Shown here: one piece after another, positions 21,989 to 35,573 of the stretch
Numbering within the stretch: the stretch's first letter is position 1
How the letters are laid out: every line of letters begins with the position of its first letter
NCBI GenBank assembly: GCA_027563935.2
Contig: CM050454.1
Location: 46,280,596 to 46,344,595, forward strand
Direction: 5' to 3'
Length of the DNA stretch: 64,000 nt
Origin: Costus lasius
Lineage: Eukaryota > Streptophyta > Magnoliopsida > Zingiberales > Costaceae
Notes under the pieces: model-generated
What the model was told of the DNA's origin: nothing
The model's input: the letters and a program-made list of their open reading frames with translations, nothing else
Databases searched by the model: none
Program-made: the position numbers and the translations under genes

Positions 21989-22869
21989 CTCTCCTCAACA
22001 TTAGTTGGCCCAAAGTTGAGATTAAATTTCTTTACGGAGATTTGGTAAGTTTGAAATCGTAGTGGTAACAATAGATTTCAAGGATGTGACATTGGCCAAA
22101 AAGACAATTGAGTTAAAATGTGACCAACATAAGGAGATGGCCAATTAGTAAAGGTGCCTGCACGAAAACCAGGAGAGTGGTGGTGTGATCAAAAAAATAG
22201 GACAAACAAAAAGAGCCAATGAAGGGTAGGTCAACCATGTCGGTAAGATAGATTGGCATCAAGGAGGCTCACTCTCACTTTGGAATGTCACTTTAGAAGG
22301 CACCTTCCAGAAGCTACAATCATTGAGAGACATTGACCCACCAAGAAGCAATATAGCAAAAGATAACGCCTATGTTCATAATAGATTGAAGGAGAGGTTG
22401 TGAGGGATGCTGTAGGTAGGAGTGTGTAGTTGGCATTAAAAGAGTGGTCGACGACTACATAAGATCTTGGTATGGCAATCTAGCAGACCTCCACGCCGAG
22501 GGTGGTGCTTCCACTAGACAAAGACCTAGTCTGCATTGATTGAGTTAACGACCCCATACGAGAGCCAGAGGAGTGAATCAACATTGTAATGGTGGGCAGT
22601 GAAGAGGCAGTGTTCAATCATAAGGTGGTAGTCGAGGCTGGCCGAAGATTATGTTGATTTTCGGTGATCCAAGATACCGATGAATGGATCTCTTCAACTG
22701 GAGGATCCCGATGTGAAAGAAAAGGTGTAGTCAGAGTTTGGTGATTATCCACTAGATGGACCATCAGCAGCATTGATTCTATAATCATGCTGAATCTTGA
22801 GTGCAAAAGTGGGTGAACTTGGAGTTGGTGTCATGAGAGATGGAAAAATGCTGAGGAGAAGGAGATGGC
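21989..22869. other. Unrecognised segment next to the Athila insertion
   Basis: No domain or long frame is found on either strand. The last five bases, ATGGC at 22865-22869, are the left target duplication of the Athila-like element; the segment continues at 55265 after that element. Confidence 0.4.
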
Positions 22870-24363
22870 TGATGAGTTGTATTTACATCATATTTTTGCC
22901 TGTATTTTATATGATATTTTAGTTTATTTTATGTTTTTATATCAATTTTTAGTGTTTTTACTTCACTTTATATGAAATCTTTATTTTTCTTAGTTTTTAT
23001 AAAAATATTAGTAAAATAGCATAAAAATGATAGATTTTGTGAGTTTTAAGGTCATAACACGATTCCCGAGAAAATTACGAGGTTGCACATCAAATTTGGA
23101 GTGAAACAGAGGCCAGACGCAATATTCACGGTTGCACCCATGAATCTTTCATAGGCTGTGAATATCACTCAAAACGATAGATTTTATGAGTTCTGATGCC
23201 ACGGGGTGATTCGTGATGAAAAGACGAGGCCGTACGTTAAATTTGGAGTAAAACGGAGGTCAAATGAAAGTTTCATGGTCGTGGCTGTGAATATATTCAT
23301 GGGCTGTGAATACACTACTATGCAGAAACACAACATTCACACCCGTGAGTTTTTCCGCCCCGTCGGTTTTTCACTCGATTCGACCCCGAATAGAGTCGAA
23401 ACTTAACTAAACTTTACAGAAGCCTTCCTAGATGGGTTCTACACTGATTAAACTATAAAAGGAAGGATTTTGGAGGGTTTATGGAGGCTTCTACGCATGA
23501 ACACAAACAGAGGCGGCGACTAGGGCAAAAATTGATTTCTGGGCAGAATTCCGGCGAAAGATCACACAAAGGAGGGATTTAGACACTTCATCTTCATCTC
23601 CAGATCAAGGGGAAGAGTTATAGTTACTATCCTAGTGTCTTTTTGTATTATTTTAGAGTGATTATGTCGAGTTCATCAATATACATGCTGTTTTTGTAGA
23701 ACATGTTCGCTTAAACCTATTTTCGGAATTAGGGGTGTAGCTCACTGATGATTTATGGATTAAACTTATTGTTTAAATCTTTGACATAAATTTTATAGAG
23801 TAGATTTGATTAGAATTGTGTTTATTTACGTGATTTACTCTGATCAAGTATGTTTACGTCTTAGACATTGCGAGAACGATCGAGAGGTGAATTGCAATGT
23901 CAGAACTAATCTTTTCAAACCTACGAATCCAATCACGTGAGTAGTTTGGATTCGTTTGAAGGATTTCATGATTTTTCACAAAACTTAATTAGTCTATTCA
24001 TATTAATTGACATGAGAGTAGAGGATTGATATGCATAGGTACCGGATTACTCTTCAGGATAATGTAATTTGTACCTTAGGAAAAATCTCTTTCAATACTA
24101 TAATTTTTTGTTCAAAGAATTTATTTTGCTATAATTCATAATTGTCAGTGTGGTGAAACCTAGAGTCTTGACCTTTTGCATATTGATTTAAACCCTAAAA
24201 ACTACCATTTAGTTTTCTCGTACTAGAAGCTTCGAAACAAAAATACTATTTGAATCGTCTAGCTATAGATCGACCATGTAATCGATACTTGACCGCCAAA
24301 TCCTCGTTGGGAATGATAATCTTTTTATTACTTCAATAAGGTTGTGCACTTACGGAAGCATCA
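22870..24363 (+). repeat. 5' LTR of the Athila-like element
   Basis: It is 1494 bp. It carries the imperfect palindromic motif of TTCACGG...CCATGAA type twice (about 23125-23165 and 23275-23320), a feature seen in the other Athila-like LTRs of the window. A segment of about 26 bases present in the 3' LTR at about 54230-54256 is absent here. Confidence 0.93.
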
Positions 24364-24369
24364 AGTTTT

Positions 24370-24387
24370 TGGTGCCGTTGCCGGGGA
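24370..24387 (+). other. Primer binding site, tRNA-Asp type
   Basis: TGGTGCCGTTGCCGGGGA, six bases after the LTR end, matches the Athila/Tat primer site complementary to tRNA-Asp with one difference. This supports the lineage assignment independently of protein similarity. Confidence 0.88.
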
Positions 24388-24689
24388 TCAGGCCAGCCAA
24401 TATCGATTTAATCGTGAGATTTATAGACTAGATATTTTTTTTTTTTATTTATTTTTCGCATTCTTTTTCTTTAAAGTTATTTTAGGCTATTTTTTTCTCT
24501 TTTTGGATTAACACGTTGTATGAACATGAAAACTCATGCGAAAAATCACTTGACTAGATATTTTAAGCTTTATTTTGCAATTCCTATTTTACATTTTGTA
24601 TTCTGAATTTTATTGTATAAATTGAAAATATGATGTTTAACTAATGTCAATGGTCAAATCAGAGGTATGTGCCACCAATAATGACAGGA

Positions 24690-25530
24690 GAATATGACAT
24701 GGATGTATTAGAATCACGTTCAGCAAAGGTAAATTACTTTATTCAAAAAACTAATTATTTAATCATGCAATATTCTATGTTGAAATTTATTACTTGCGAT
24801 ATTTGTGGATATCATGGGCATCATTAAACTGATTGTCAATTAGGGATTCCTACATCCTTTGACTCATGCCCTATTGCATACAATCTAAGTTGGGAGAATC
24901 ATCAAAACTTACTTTATCAGAATGACCCAGCTTTAATTTCACAATCCAACTTTAGTCAATCTCAAGAATCCAACTTAGAAGCTATGCTTGAAAACTCTAT
25001 AGCTACTATGAACAAACAAAGTGAGGAACTTCAAAGAATAATTTATGGCACTGATAAAAATGACATAGCGGAAGGAATCCAGGATGAATCTGATAATTTT
25101 GATGACATAGAGTTGGCACAATCATTAGTCATGACTCCAGTCACGGATTATGATCTACCTTCTTCAAATTTTGATGATTTTATAAAATTTTAAATACCCC
25201 ATTAATCCTTTTTCAGCACTTTACCAGCCATCCAGTCCCCTCTCACATAACATAGTGCCTTGCAATACAAATACTTGGGACATATTTGAAGAAAAATTTA
25301 AATTTTTGGAGTTTTGTGAGAAGAAGGATGAGGAATTTAAGGATCCTCAAATAAGAAGTAGCGAGATAGATGGGGGTGAATTTGATAGTGTTAAGATGGA
25401 GTATCCCATTGAAGAGAAAGAAACTGTTGAGAAAAATGAGAAAGAGGATCCTGTGCATATTCTACCACCACTACCATATGAACCATCAATTCCTTTTCTC
25501 CAAAAAAAAAATCATTTGGAATTTGCATGA
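24690..25530 (+). pseudogene. Shortened Athila-like gag remnant
   Basis: The frame from about 24690 has a knuckle-like CDICGYHGHH, an in-frame stop, and a Gln/Asn-rich C-terminal part that stays open at 24984-25193. A second open part at 25255-25530 is acidic and ends in a PYEPSIPF proline motif like the gag-protease linker. The large N-terminal capsid-like domain, present in the gag at 60727-61450, is missing between the primer site and the knuckle. Nothing of protease, reverse transcriptase or integrase follows before the Angela array at 25735. This fits a non-autonomous derivative that would depend on a full Athila. Confidence 0.65.
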
Positions 25531-26548
25531 TAGATGATAAAGAGGATAATGATGACGAGATAGCTGAAATATTATTTGATTTAAATCCAACCACAGGTAC
25601 CCAAAAGATGATAACACATTTGATTCTTAATCACATTAACATTGAGGTAAGTGAAAAACCCAATGTGAAATTTTAAAACTTCTTGAGCAATCTATGGTAT
25701 GAATTTTTTTTTATCTTAGTTTCAATCTTCTTCCTATTGGGGTATGCCCTTAAGGCTAATGTTTGAGGCCTTGGGATTATATCAGTATCATGTATAAACT
25801 CTATGTTTATAAAGGCAATGGTTGTTATTCAGGTTGTTACATTATCTGCTGCAATATGAATACTTCTGAATAATGTCTCAATGATGTTCAGCTAGTCTGA
25901 CATGCAGTGTAGTCCTTAGTCGAAATATCTTGGTGAACATGAGACAACCTTGATATGATTGAGACTAATATGTGTTCTAATCTTATAGGATGCTTTGAGC
26001 ATGGAATAAGATGTAGACTCATGGGTACATTGGATGTACTGGACAGACCCTACATAGGATGTTCAATTGCTTGTCACAATGTGAATAATCCTTGTATGCA
26101 AACAAGTGGCATATTTTCCTCTGACTTGTGATCACTAGTGTTTCTAAATGATGATTGGCATTGTTTTGAGATAGTTCGATATCATTTGAAACATAATGGT
26201 TATAGACTATCTTGGATGGTGAGCATGAGTCATGTTAGGGCGCTAGTGATAGACATAGGATTGCCATCTCCTTCATTGGAGTGTGATGTTCTAAAGGGGC
26301 CCCCTGGATGAGATGATTGAGAAAGTGTATGGCCATACCCAGATGACTATGTTCATCTGATCTAATCATTTTCATCATATTGGAGTTACAGGCTTGACAC
26401 GCTTGTCCAATAAGAACATCCAGTGGCAAAGGAAACATGTATGTCTAGTGAAATGGATTCACACTTGTGCTGTGGTTTGGGTGTAGTCTTGGAAGACTCT
26501 TTCCTTTATATCGGGAGACAGTGATGTGTTGCTAGATACCCCTGACTG

Positions 26549-28221
26549 TGAAAAGACCCCTAAATCTAGGGGGCCGAAACCCTAAGGGTGGCGCAAAAGA
26601 AAGTTTTCGCATGGGAAGCTAGGGTTTCAACAATAATCGCATATATGTTTATATGATCAACCTCTTATAGTTAGGAATCATACCATAGCCATTTCTATTG
26701 GATGGCGTCAAGGAAGAAGAGATTCGAATGAAACTCCTCCAAAAGGTGCGCACACAAGGTGATGCCGCCTAATCCTTGAGATCCTTGTGCTAGCAAGGTT
26801 CTTCAAGGGTCTTTGATCGAATCAAAGGGATGAGATGTCTTCTCCCACTCGGCCGAGACCTCTCCAAGACGTGAAGGAAGCTTTTCACCCGAGAGAGAGC
26901 GTCGAGAGCAAGAGTCGAAACGTATTGGCGTTCAAGAGAGGTGGCGCATGAAGACTTACTAAAAATAGCAAGCCATGAAGAGCATGCGCCCACTTCTTCA
27001 TAACCGACAATAACGCTTCAAAGATTGAACCATGCGTTCATTCTCTTGAACCGGTTTAATCTAATTGACCCAACTCAATTTGGTTCAAAGACCAAATCAA
27101 AACAGCCCAAGCTATTTGGTCTAGATCATCTTAAACCCTAAGGCTCCTGATCTAACCGTTCATCTCGTGATGCTTTTGATCTCACCGATCTAGCATCAAT
27201 TCTCTCGATCGAAGCTTACCGATCTCAAGCCCTAATCAATCAAACATGATCAGACCAGATCTCACTTACAATCAGAGTCTAAATCCCTTTAAACTGAACT
27301 TAATCAATTCAGTCCACACGATCTGACTTAAGTAAGTCATATCATCAAATTGTGCGACCCTGAGGGTTTCCTTTAAATGTCGGTAACGATAACTCACATT
27401 ATCACGATCAGTGAGGGGTATCTAGCAACACATCACTGTCTCCCGATATAAAGGAAAGAGTCTTCCAAGACTACACCCAAACCACAGCACAAGTGTGAAT
27501 CCATTTCACAAGGCATACAAGTTTCCTTTGCCACTGGATGTTCTTATTGGACAAGCGTGTCAAGCCTGTAACTCCAATATGATGAGCATGATTAGATTAG
27601 ATGAACATAGTCACCTGGGTATGGCCATACACTTTCTCAATCATCTCATCCAGGGGGGCCCCATAGAACATCATACTCCTTAAACAAAGAGACGGCAATC
27701 CTATATCTATCACCAGTGCCCTAACCTGACTCATGATCATTATCCAAGATAGTCTATAACCATTATGTTTCAAATGATATTGAACTACCTCAAAACAATG
27801 ACAATCATCATTTAGAAACACAAGTGATCTCAAGTCAGAGGAAGTATGCCACTTGTTGCATACAAGGATTATTCACATTGTGACAAGCAATTGAATATCC
27901 TAGTAGCGTCTGTCCAGTACATCCAATGTACCCATGAGTCTACATCTTATTCCATGCTCGAAGCATCCTATAAGATTAGAACACACATTAGTCTTAACCA
28001 TATCAAGGCTGTCTCATGTTCACCAAGATATCTCGACTAAGGACATATAGCATGTCAGCCTAGCTGAACAGCATTGAGACATTATTCAGAAGCACAGTTA
28101 TTGCAGCAGACAATGTAACAAACTGAATAATAACCATTGCCTTTATAAACATAAGAGTTTATACATGATACTATTACAATCCCAAGGCCTCAAACATTAG
28201 CCTTAAGGGCATACCCCAACA
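26549..28221 (-). repeat. 3' LTR of element C
   Basis: Starts (minus strand) TGTTGGGGTATGCCC at 28221 and ends GGGGTCTTTTCA at 26549. Nearly identical to the LTR at 33901-35573. Confidence 0.95.
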
Positions 28222-28241
28222 ATCTCCCACTTGCACTTAAT

Positions 28242-31200
28242 CTAATGGTTGAGAAATCTCAAACCCATATTATTACAGTGCTTCTCATGCTTCTGCTGCG
28301 CCAGAGGCTTGGTAAGCGGGTCAGCCAGATTGTCATCTGTATGAACCTTGCAGATTTTGATCTCGCCTCGATCAATGATCTCCCGGATCAAGTGAAACCG
28401 TCTCTGTATGTGCTTGGACTTCTGGTGCGACCGTGGTTCCTTTGCTTGTGCTATTGCTCCAGTGTTATCACAGAAGATAACCAAAGGATCTGCACTCGAA
28501 GGAACAACACCAAGTTCCTGAATGAACTTACGAATCCAAACTGCCTCCTTAGATGCTTCCGAGGCTGCAACATACTCGGCTTCTGTTGTGGAATCAGCAA
28601 CAATAGACTATTTGAAACTTTTCCACACCACTGCTCCTCCATTCAAGCTAAAAACATAGCCTGATTGCGATCGGAAATCATCCTGGTCAGATTGGAACGA
28701 AGCGTCAGTATATCCTTCAATACTGAGTTCTTCCTGACCTCCATATATCAAGAACATATCTTTGGTCCTCCGAAGATATTTCAAAATGTTCTTGACTGCA
28801 ATCCAGTGTGCCTTACCTGGATTACTTTGGAATCGACTGGTCACGCTTAACCCGTAAGTGACGTCTGGGCGAGTACACAACATCGCATACATAATGGATC
28901 CAATAGCCGAAGCATAAGGCGTATTGTCCATTTCATCTTTCTCAGTCTGTGTTTGTGGACACTGACTCTTTGAAAGATTCAGACCATGTCTGACTGGAAG
29001 ATATCCTCTTTTAGAATTCTCTAAATGGAATCTCTCCAGGACTTTATCGATGTAAGTACTCTGGCACAGCCCGAGAAGTCTCTTAGATCTATCCCTGTAG
29101 ATCTTCACACCTAATACATAGGCTGCTTCTCCTAAATCTTTCATCTGGAAACATTTCCTTAGCCATGCTTTAACAGCATGCATTTCAGGAATATCGTTTC
29201 CAATGATTAAGATATCATCGACGTAGAGGACTAGGAAAGTAATCACGCTCCCACTAAACCTCTTATATACACACGGGTCATCTTCGTTCTTGATGAACCC
29301 AAACTCAGAGATTGATTCATCAAAACGAATATTCCAGCTTCTTGATGCTTGTTTAAGTCCATAAATGGACTTCTTTAACTTGCATATTTTATGACGATCT
29401 GATGGATTAGTGAAACCTTCAGGTTGTGTCATATACACATCCTCATCCAGTTTTCCATTAAGGAAAGCCGTCTTCACATCCATCTGCCAGATCTCATAAT
29501 CATAATATGCAGCTATCGCGAAAAGAATCCGAATAGACTTAAACATAGCTACAGGTGAGAAAGTTTCATCATAATCTATCCCGTAGATTTGTTTGAAACC
29601 TTTCGCAACTAGCCTGCCTTTATAGCCTATAGGGATTACTCCCGGAGGCGGATCAACCAAATCCCAGACTTGGTTATCTGACATGGAGTCCATCTCTGCT
29701 CGCATAGCTTCAAGCCATCTAGCTGACTCCGGTCCACTGACCGCATCCGCATAAGTGAGGGGTTTATCATTATCAATGATGTAGACTCCGTCATAGCGCT
29801 CAGGCTGACGACGGATCCTTCCCGATCTTCGCGGTTCCCGTGATATCTGAGCCTCAGGTTGTTCAATAACCTGATCAACTGGCTCAGGCTCATCCAACTG
29901 AGCTTGACTACTTTGTCCTTCCTCTGGATTCTCATCCAGCTTTATTTCTCTCCCACTGGCTTCTTGCAGAAGAAACTCCTTCTCAAGAAATATTGCCGTC
30001 CGAGCAACAAATACTTTGTTCTCTTTGGGATCGTAGAAATAATAACCCTTAGTTTCCTTAGGGTAACCGACAAAGATGCATTTCTCAGATCTGCTCTCCA
30101 GTTTCCCAGAGGCGAGTTTTTTAACATAAGCCTCGCAACCCCAGATCTTAATAAATGTCAAGCTAGGCTGTTTCCCATACCATAACTCATATGGAGCCTA
30201 TGAAACTGCCTTGGATGGCACTCGGTTTAGTACCTTTGCAGCTGTTTCCAGTGCAAATCCCCAAAAGGAGTAAGGTAGAGTAGCCAGACTCATCATAGAA
30301 CGAACCATATCAAGTAACGTTCTATTTCTCCTCTCGGACACACCATTCCATTGCGGTGTTCCTGGCGGAGTGAGCTGTGAGATAATCCCACACTCTTTTA
30401 GATAGTCAGTAAACGCATGACTCAAGTATTCTCCACCTCGATCAGAACGAAGTGCCTTGATATTTCGGCCTAGCTAATTTTGTACTTCATTTTTGAACTC
30501 TTTGAACTTGTCAAAAGATTCACTCTTATGTCTCATAAGATAGACATAACCATATCTACTGAAATCATCAGTAAAGGTAATGAAGTACTGATAGCCACCT
30601 CTGGCATGTTTACTAAATGGCCCACACACATCACTGTGTATAAGGTCAAGTAAACCTGAAGCCCTTTGACCTTTGTTAGGAAAAGGAGACTTCGTCATTT
30701 TACCCATTAAACAAGCTTTGCATGTATCAATCTCCTCATAGGAGAATGATCCCAGCAGTCCATGATTATGCAACCGCTTAATGCGCTTCTTGTTAATATG
30801 GCCTAAACGACTATGCCATAGCAAGGTGCTGTCATCAGCATACTTGGCTTTCTTATTATCAATGTTTTGTATAGAATATTCCATGTCCAACATGAATAAC
30901 CCATTGTTAATTGAACCAGTAGCATAAACAATATTATCAAGAGTAAGATAACACTTTGAAATCTTGCATTCAAAGGAAAACCCTTTCCTGACAAGAGCAG
31001 GAATAGAGATAATATTTTTGGTAATACTGGGTACAAAGTAACAATTGTTTAATTCTAATACAATGCCAGATGGTAATGAGATGTAATAATCCCCTACAGC
31101 AACAGCAGCAACCCGTGCCCCGTTTCCAACTCGTAGGTCCACCTCATGCTGTCCCACCTGTCTTCTTCTCTTGAGTTCCTGTACATTTGAACAAATGTGA

Positions 31201-32075
31201 ACTCCACATGCAGTGTCCAACACCCATGAAATAGAAGAAGAGGATATCATGACTTCAGTCACAAATATACCTGAGCCAGAAGCGATGCTTCCCTTCTTGT
31301 CTCCTTGGAGCGCTTTACAGTCCTTTTTCCAGTGACCCAGCTGGCCACAGTGGAAACATCTGTATTCCTTTGACCGCTTAACCTTCTGTTTCAGAGCCTT
31401 GTTGTAGTTCTTGACTGGGGCTTTGCCCTTCTTCCCCTTCTTCTTGTTCCTGGAAGGAACCATTAAGACAGAGGTTGAAGGCTTTCCCTTCAGAGTTTCC
31501 TCAGTAGTCAAGAGCATATTCAGCAACTCTGCCGGAGTACAATCGATTTTGTTCATATTAAAGTTAATAATGAACGCATCGAAAGAAGGCGGAAGAGACT
31601 GCAGAATAATGTCTACAGCAAGCTCCTGATTGATGGTATGCCCCAGTTTCTCCAGAGCCTCCTTGTGCCCAATCATCTTGAGCACGTGAGCTCCCACTGG
31701 GCTCCCTTCAGCCAGTTTGCTCTGAAAGAAAAGCTTGGTCAAATTATAGCGTTCAGTCCTCGCCTGTGCAGCATACAACATCTTGAGGTTTGCTATAATT
31801 TCTATAGCAGACATATCCTCATGCTGACGCTGCAGCGGTGGCGTCATAGATGCTAGCATCAGGCAAGCGACATCAATGCTATCATTGACATGCTTTTCAT
31901 AGGCTTCACGAACCGCCCTTGCGGCGTTCGCAGCGGGTTGAGGCGGCACAGCCGTCTCGAGGAGATACAGTTTCCTCTCTGCCTTAAGAACAATCTTAAG
32001 GTGTCCGTACCAGTCTGAGAAGTTTGGCCCAGCAAACTTCTCCCTTTCCAGTAGGGATCGCACATTGAAGCTCAT
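28242..32075 (-). pseudogene. Angela gag-pol of element C, three stops and a 51-bp deletion
   Basis: The minus-strand ATG at 32075 (AACACCATGAGC) opens the same polyprotein as in A, all in one frame to the natural stop at 28242-28244. Three premature stops are present: TAG at 30474-30476 (from CAG, in integrase), TAG at 30198-30200 (from AAG), and TAG at 28608-28610 (from CAA, before the RNase H motif DSTTEAEYVA). Near 29625 the reverse transcriptase lacks 17 codons (51 bp, in frame) present in A and B, between two CCTATA-like repeats. The zinc knuckle, protease Asp, integrase triad and YVDD (29214-29225) are present. With the RT N-terminal deletion the copy cannot be autonomous even without the stops. 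Confidence 0.93.
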
Positions 32076-32096
32076 GGTGTTCGTTGCTGCAGGAAT

Positions 32097-34035
32097 CTAC
32101 AACAATGCAAGAACAGCAAGGTCAGTATCAATGTTTAGAATCAATCCAGGACTTAAGAAAGATTCTTTTCTCACTATTTTATCTGACTGAAAAATCCATT
32201 AAAACAGTCCGAAAGAGTAACACTCTTTTAGTGAGATGGGATCCAGATTTTATACTTGGTCTCTGCGTCCCGCTCAGGCGAGATAAGATGCACAGAGAGT
32301 ACAAGTACTAATGTCTGGTAGGCAGTCCCTGCCAATCGCCAACCCGTGCGATTCCCCTTCATCTGGGCAATCCAGCAGACTGTGCCAACTGAATTGGTAC
32401 AACACAGTCTCTGATCCCACAGATGGCTGCCTCCATATGGCTAACATATGCCCCATATGTAGCCTACATGGTCAAGCTGACCTGACCTACTCCCTGGACC
32501 ACCACGTGCTATGCTGAGCAACGAGAAGCGATAAATCCCTTCCCTGTAACACGCAGGTGAAATCACACACTGTCTGAAGATAGATGGGTGTGCCCACTGA
32601 GTGGGTACAACACGGCCCCAACGATAGTCAGAACAGTGAGGTTTCGCGCCAGAAGGCATTACGTGCTTGATATTTTAGCGTTGGATTTTAACGGTCTTTT
32701 ATCTTCTTACTATGAGGCAAAACCTATGGCTATAGCAGAAGATAAATAACTCATGCAATTCTAATTATTTAAACAATAAAAGAATGCAAGCTGATCTTAT
32801 GTGGTAAAAGCCCATTAAGCCTAGGTAAGACCTTAATACACTTAAGTCTTCACTTGCTTTTCATCATGGGACTTTTGCTTCTCATCTGGTCCAGCCCAGG
32901 GCCCTAGCGCCCATTGCAGCTCAGGTGCGTTCACCAGGTGAATGCGCATTTCCTAGGGTCGAACCCTAGACCTCCCACCTGGTCAAGCCATTAGCTGCAT
33001 GCGCCTCTGCCAAGTGTGCTCAGTGCTCTTGTCTGATTAAATTACATTTCAATCTATCTAGACAAGATTGACTCGCAGGTCAATTACATCTTATAAATTT
33101 AATACAATGTGATTCGCAGATCACAAATAAATATTAATTTATAATTAACCAGGCACGCAGGCCCCAGCACAGCACACATTAAAGGGCAACCCACATAAGA
33201 TGAAATAAACAAGCATATGGCATCAATCAACATGTGATCCATTACAAAGAAAATAAAATTTTGAAAACCCATTGGCATCAATTTTACTTTTCTTATGTGC
33301 TCTACAACCTTACAACGGTCCATTGATAGGGATCCACTCATCATGTCTAGTTAGATCCATGCCCTTGCATGCACCAAGTCTTAACTGACTTGCGTTGACC
33401 TAATGGTCAACCATGCATGCGCCAAGGGCTGAACAACCAACATGAGTTCTGGCAAGCGGGTGTGACCCCGGGCCTAACTCATGTGTGTTCACTGGTTGTC
33501 TCAACCAGACCTCACTACACGCCTGTGATGCAGTCGACCTATAGCCACCTCATGCTTGCGCAGAGGTGCCATCTGGTCGACCCATCTAGGCTGTCAGATG
33601 GTCTGATCAGACTATTTGGATCCAACCTAGAGGATGATTTCAACCCCATCAACCCGTCTAAGGGTTTACAGTAGGCGCTTAGATCTAAGTGAAGCGCGCA
33701 AGATGATATAATTTTTGACAAACAAAAACCTAACAAGCGCCAACACAATATAACATGCACATCACACATGCGCCAACATCTAATAGCATAGTATGTATTT
33801 TCGCATGTGATAAAGTAGATCTAAGCAACGCAAACAAGGATCACACAACATGAAGCAATCATATAGACATATAACAACCGCATGCTCTGATACCAACAAT
33901 TGAAAAGACCCCTAAATCTAGGGGGCCGAAACCCTAAGGGTGGCGCAAAAGAAAGTTTTCGCATGGGAAGCTAGGGTTTCAACAATAATCGCATATATGT
34001 TTATATGATCAACCTCTTATAGTTAGGAATCATAC
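32097..34035 (-). other. Candidate leader intron of element C
   Basis: On the minus strand the proposed intron runs from GTATGA (GT at 34035-34034) in the 5' LTR to TTGTTGTAG (AG at 32098-32097). It includes the primer site at 33884-33895 (plus strand GCTCTGATACCA), the tRNA-like segment and the twin hairpins. The branch-point phrase GATACTGACC is kept. The exon phase is the same as in A. Confidence 0.45.
33884..33895 (-). other. Primer binding site, tRNA-iMet type (element C)
   Basis: The minus strand reads TGGTATCAGAGC a few bases after the 5' LTR end at 33901, a perfect match to the plant initiator-Met primer site. Confidence 0.92.
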
Positions 34036-35573
34036 CATAGCCATTTCTATTGGATGGCGTCAAGGAAGAAGAGATTCGAATGAAACTCCTCCAAAAGGTG
34101 CGCACAGAAGGTGATGCCGCCTACTCCTTGAGATCCTTGTGCTAGCAAGGTTCTTCAAGGGTCTTTGATCGAATCAAAGGGATGAGATGTCTTCTCCCAC
34201 TCGGCCGAGACCTCTCCAAGACGTGAAGGAAGCTTTTCACCCGAGAGAGAGCGTCGAGAGCAAGAGTCAAAATGTATTGGCGTTCAAGAGAGGTGGCGCA
34301 TGAAGACTTACTAAAAATAGCAAGCCATGAAGAGCATGCGCCCACTTCTTCATAACCGACAATAACGCTTCAAAGATTGAACCATGCGTTCATTCTCTTG
34401 AACCGGTTTAATCTAATTGACCCAACTCAATTTGGTTCAAAGACCAAATCAAAACAGCCCAAGCTATTTGGTCTAGATCATCTTAAACCCTAAGGCTCCT
34501 GATCTAACCGTTCATCTCGTGATGCTTTTGATCTCACCGATCTAGCATCAATTCTCTCGATCGAAGCTTACTGATCTCAAGCCCTAATCAATCAAATATG
34601 ATCAGACCAGATCTCACTTACAATCAGAGTCTAAATCCCTTTAAACTGAACTTAATCAATTCAGTCCACACGATCTGACTTAAGTAAGCCATATCATCAA
34701 ATTGTGCGACCCTGAGGGTTTCCTTTAAATGTCGGTAACGATAACTCACATTATCACGATCAGTGAGGGGTATCTAGCAACACATCACTGTCTCCCGATA
34801 TAAAGGAAAGAGTCTTCCAAGACTACACCCAAACCACAGCACAAGTGTGAATCCATTTCACAAGGCATACAAGTTTCCTTTGCCACTGGATGTTCTTATT
34901 GGACAAGCGTGTCAAGCCTGTAACTCCAATATGATGAGCATGATTAGATCAGATGAACATAGTCACCTGGGTATGGCCATACACTTTCTCAATCATCTCA
35001 TCCAGGGGGGCCCCATAGAACATCATACTCCTTAAACAAAGAGACGGCAATCCTATATCTATCACCAGTGCCCTAACCTGACTCATGATCATTATCCAAG
35101 ATAGTCTATAACCATTATGTTTCAAATGATATTGAACTACCTCAAAACAATGACAATCATCATTTAGAAACACAAGTGATCTCAAGTCAGAGGAAGTATG
35201 CCACTTGTTGCATACAAGGATTATTCACATTGTGACAAGCAATTGAATATCCTAGTAGGGTCTGTCCAGTACATCCAATGTACCCATGAGTCTACATCTT
35301 ATTCCATGCTCGAAGCATCCTATAAGATTAGAACACACATTAGTCTTAACCATATCAAGGCTGTCTCATGTTCACCAAGATATCTCGACTAAGGACATAT
35401 AGCATGTCAGCCTAGCTGAACAGCATTGAGACATTATTCAGAAGCACAGTTATTGCAGCAGACAATGTAACAAACTGAATAATAACCATTGCCTTTATAA
35501 ACATAAGAGTTTATACATGATACTGTTATAATCCCAAGGCCTCAAACATTAGCCTTAAGGGCATACCCCAACA
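33901..35573 (-). repeat. 5' LTR of element C
   Basis: It is 1673 bp, TGTTGGGGTATGCCC (at 35573) to CTTTTCA (at 33901) on the minus strand. It carries the start-plus-donor unit ATGGCTATG/GTATGA at 34044-34030. Confidence 0.95.
34036..34044 (-). promoter_or_regulatory. LTR-borne mini coding exon, element C
   Basis: The minus strand reads ATGGCTATG, then GTATGATT. The ATG has a G at -3 and GC after it. The nine bases join in frame with the exon starting at 32096 (ATTCCTGCAGCA...), which leads to the gag ATG seven codons later. Confidence 0.5.

Larger units (their letters stand above)
26549..35573 (-). mobile_element. Angela-type element C, minus strand, inside LTR1 of array B
   Basis: A complete element of 9025 bp: 3' LTR 26549-28221, internal region 28222-33900, 5' LTR 33901-35573, each LTR 1673 bp. 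Its target duplication is CACTG on the right (35574-35578) and GACTG on the left (26544-26548); the intact LTRs of the family read CACTG there, so the left copy has mutated. The LTRs differ at about ten positions by eye. It is an antiparallel insertion into an LTR of its own family. Confidence 0.96.
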
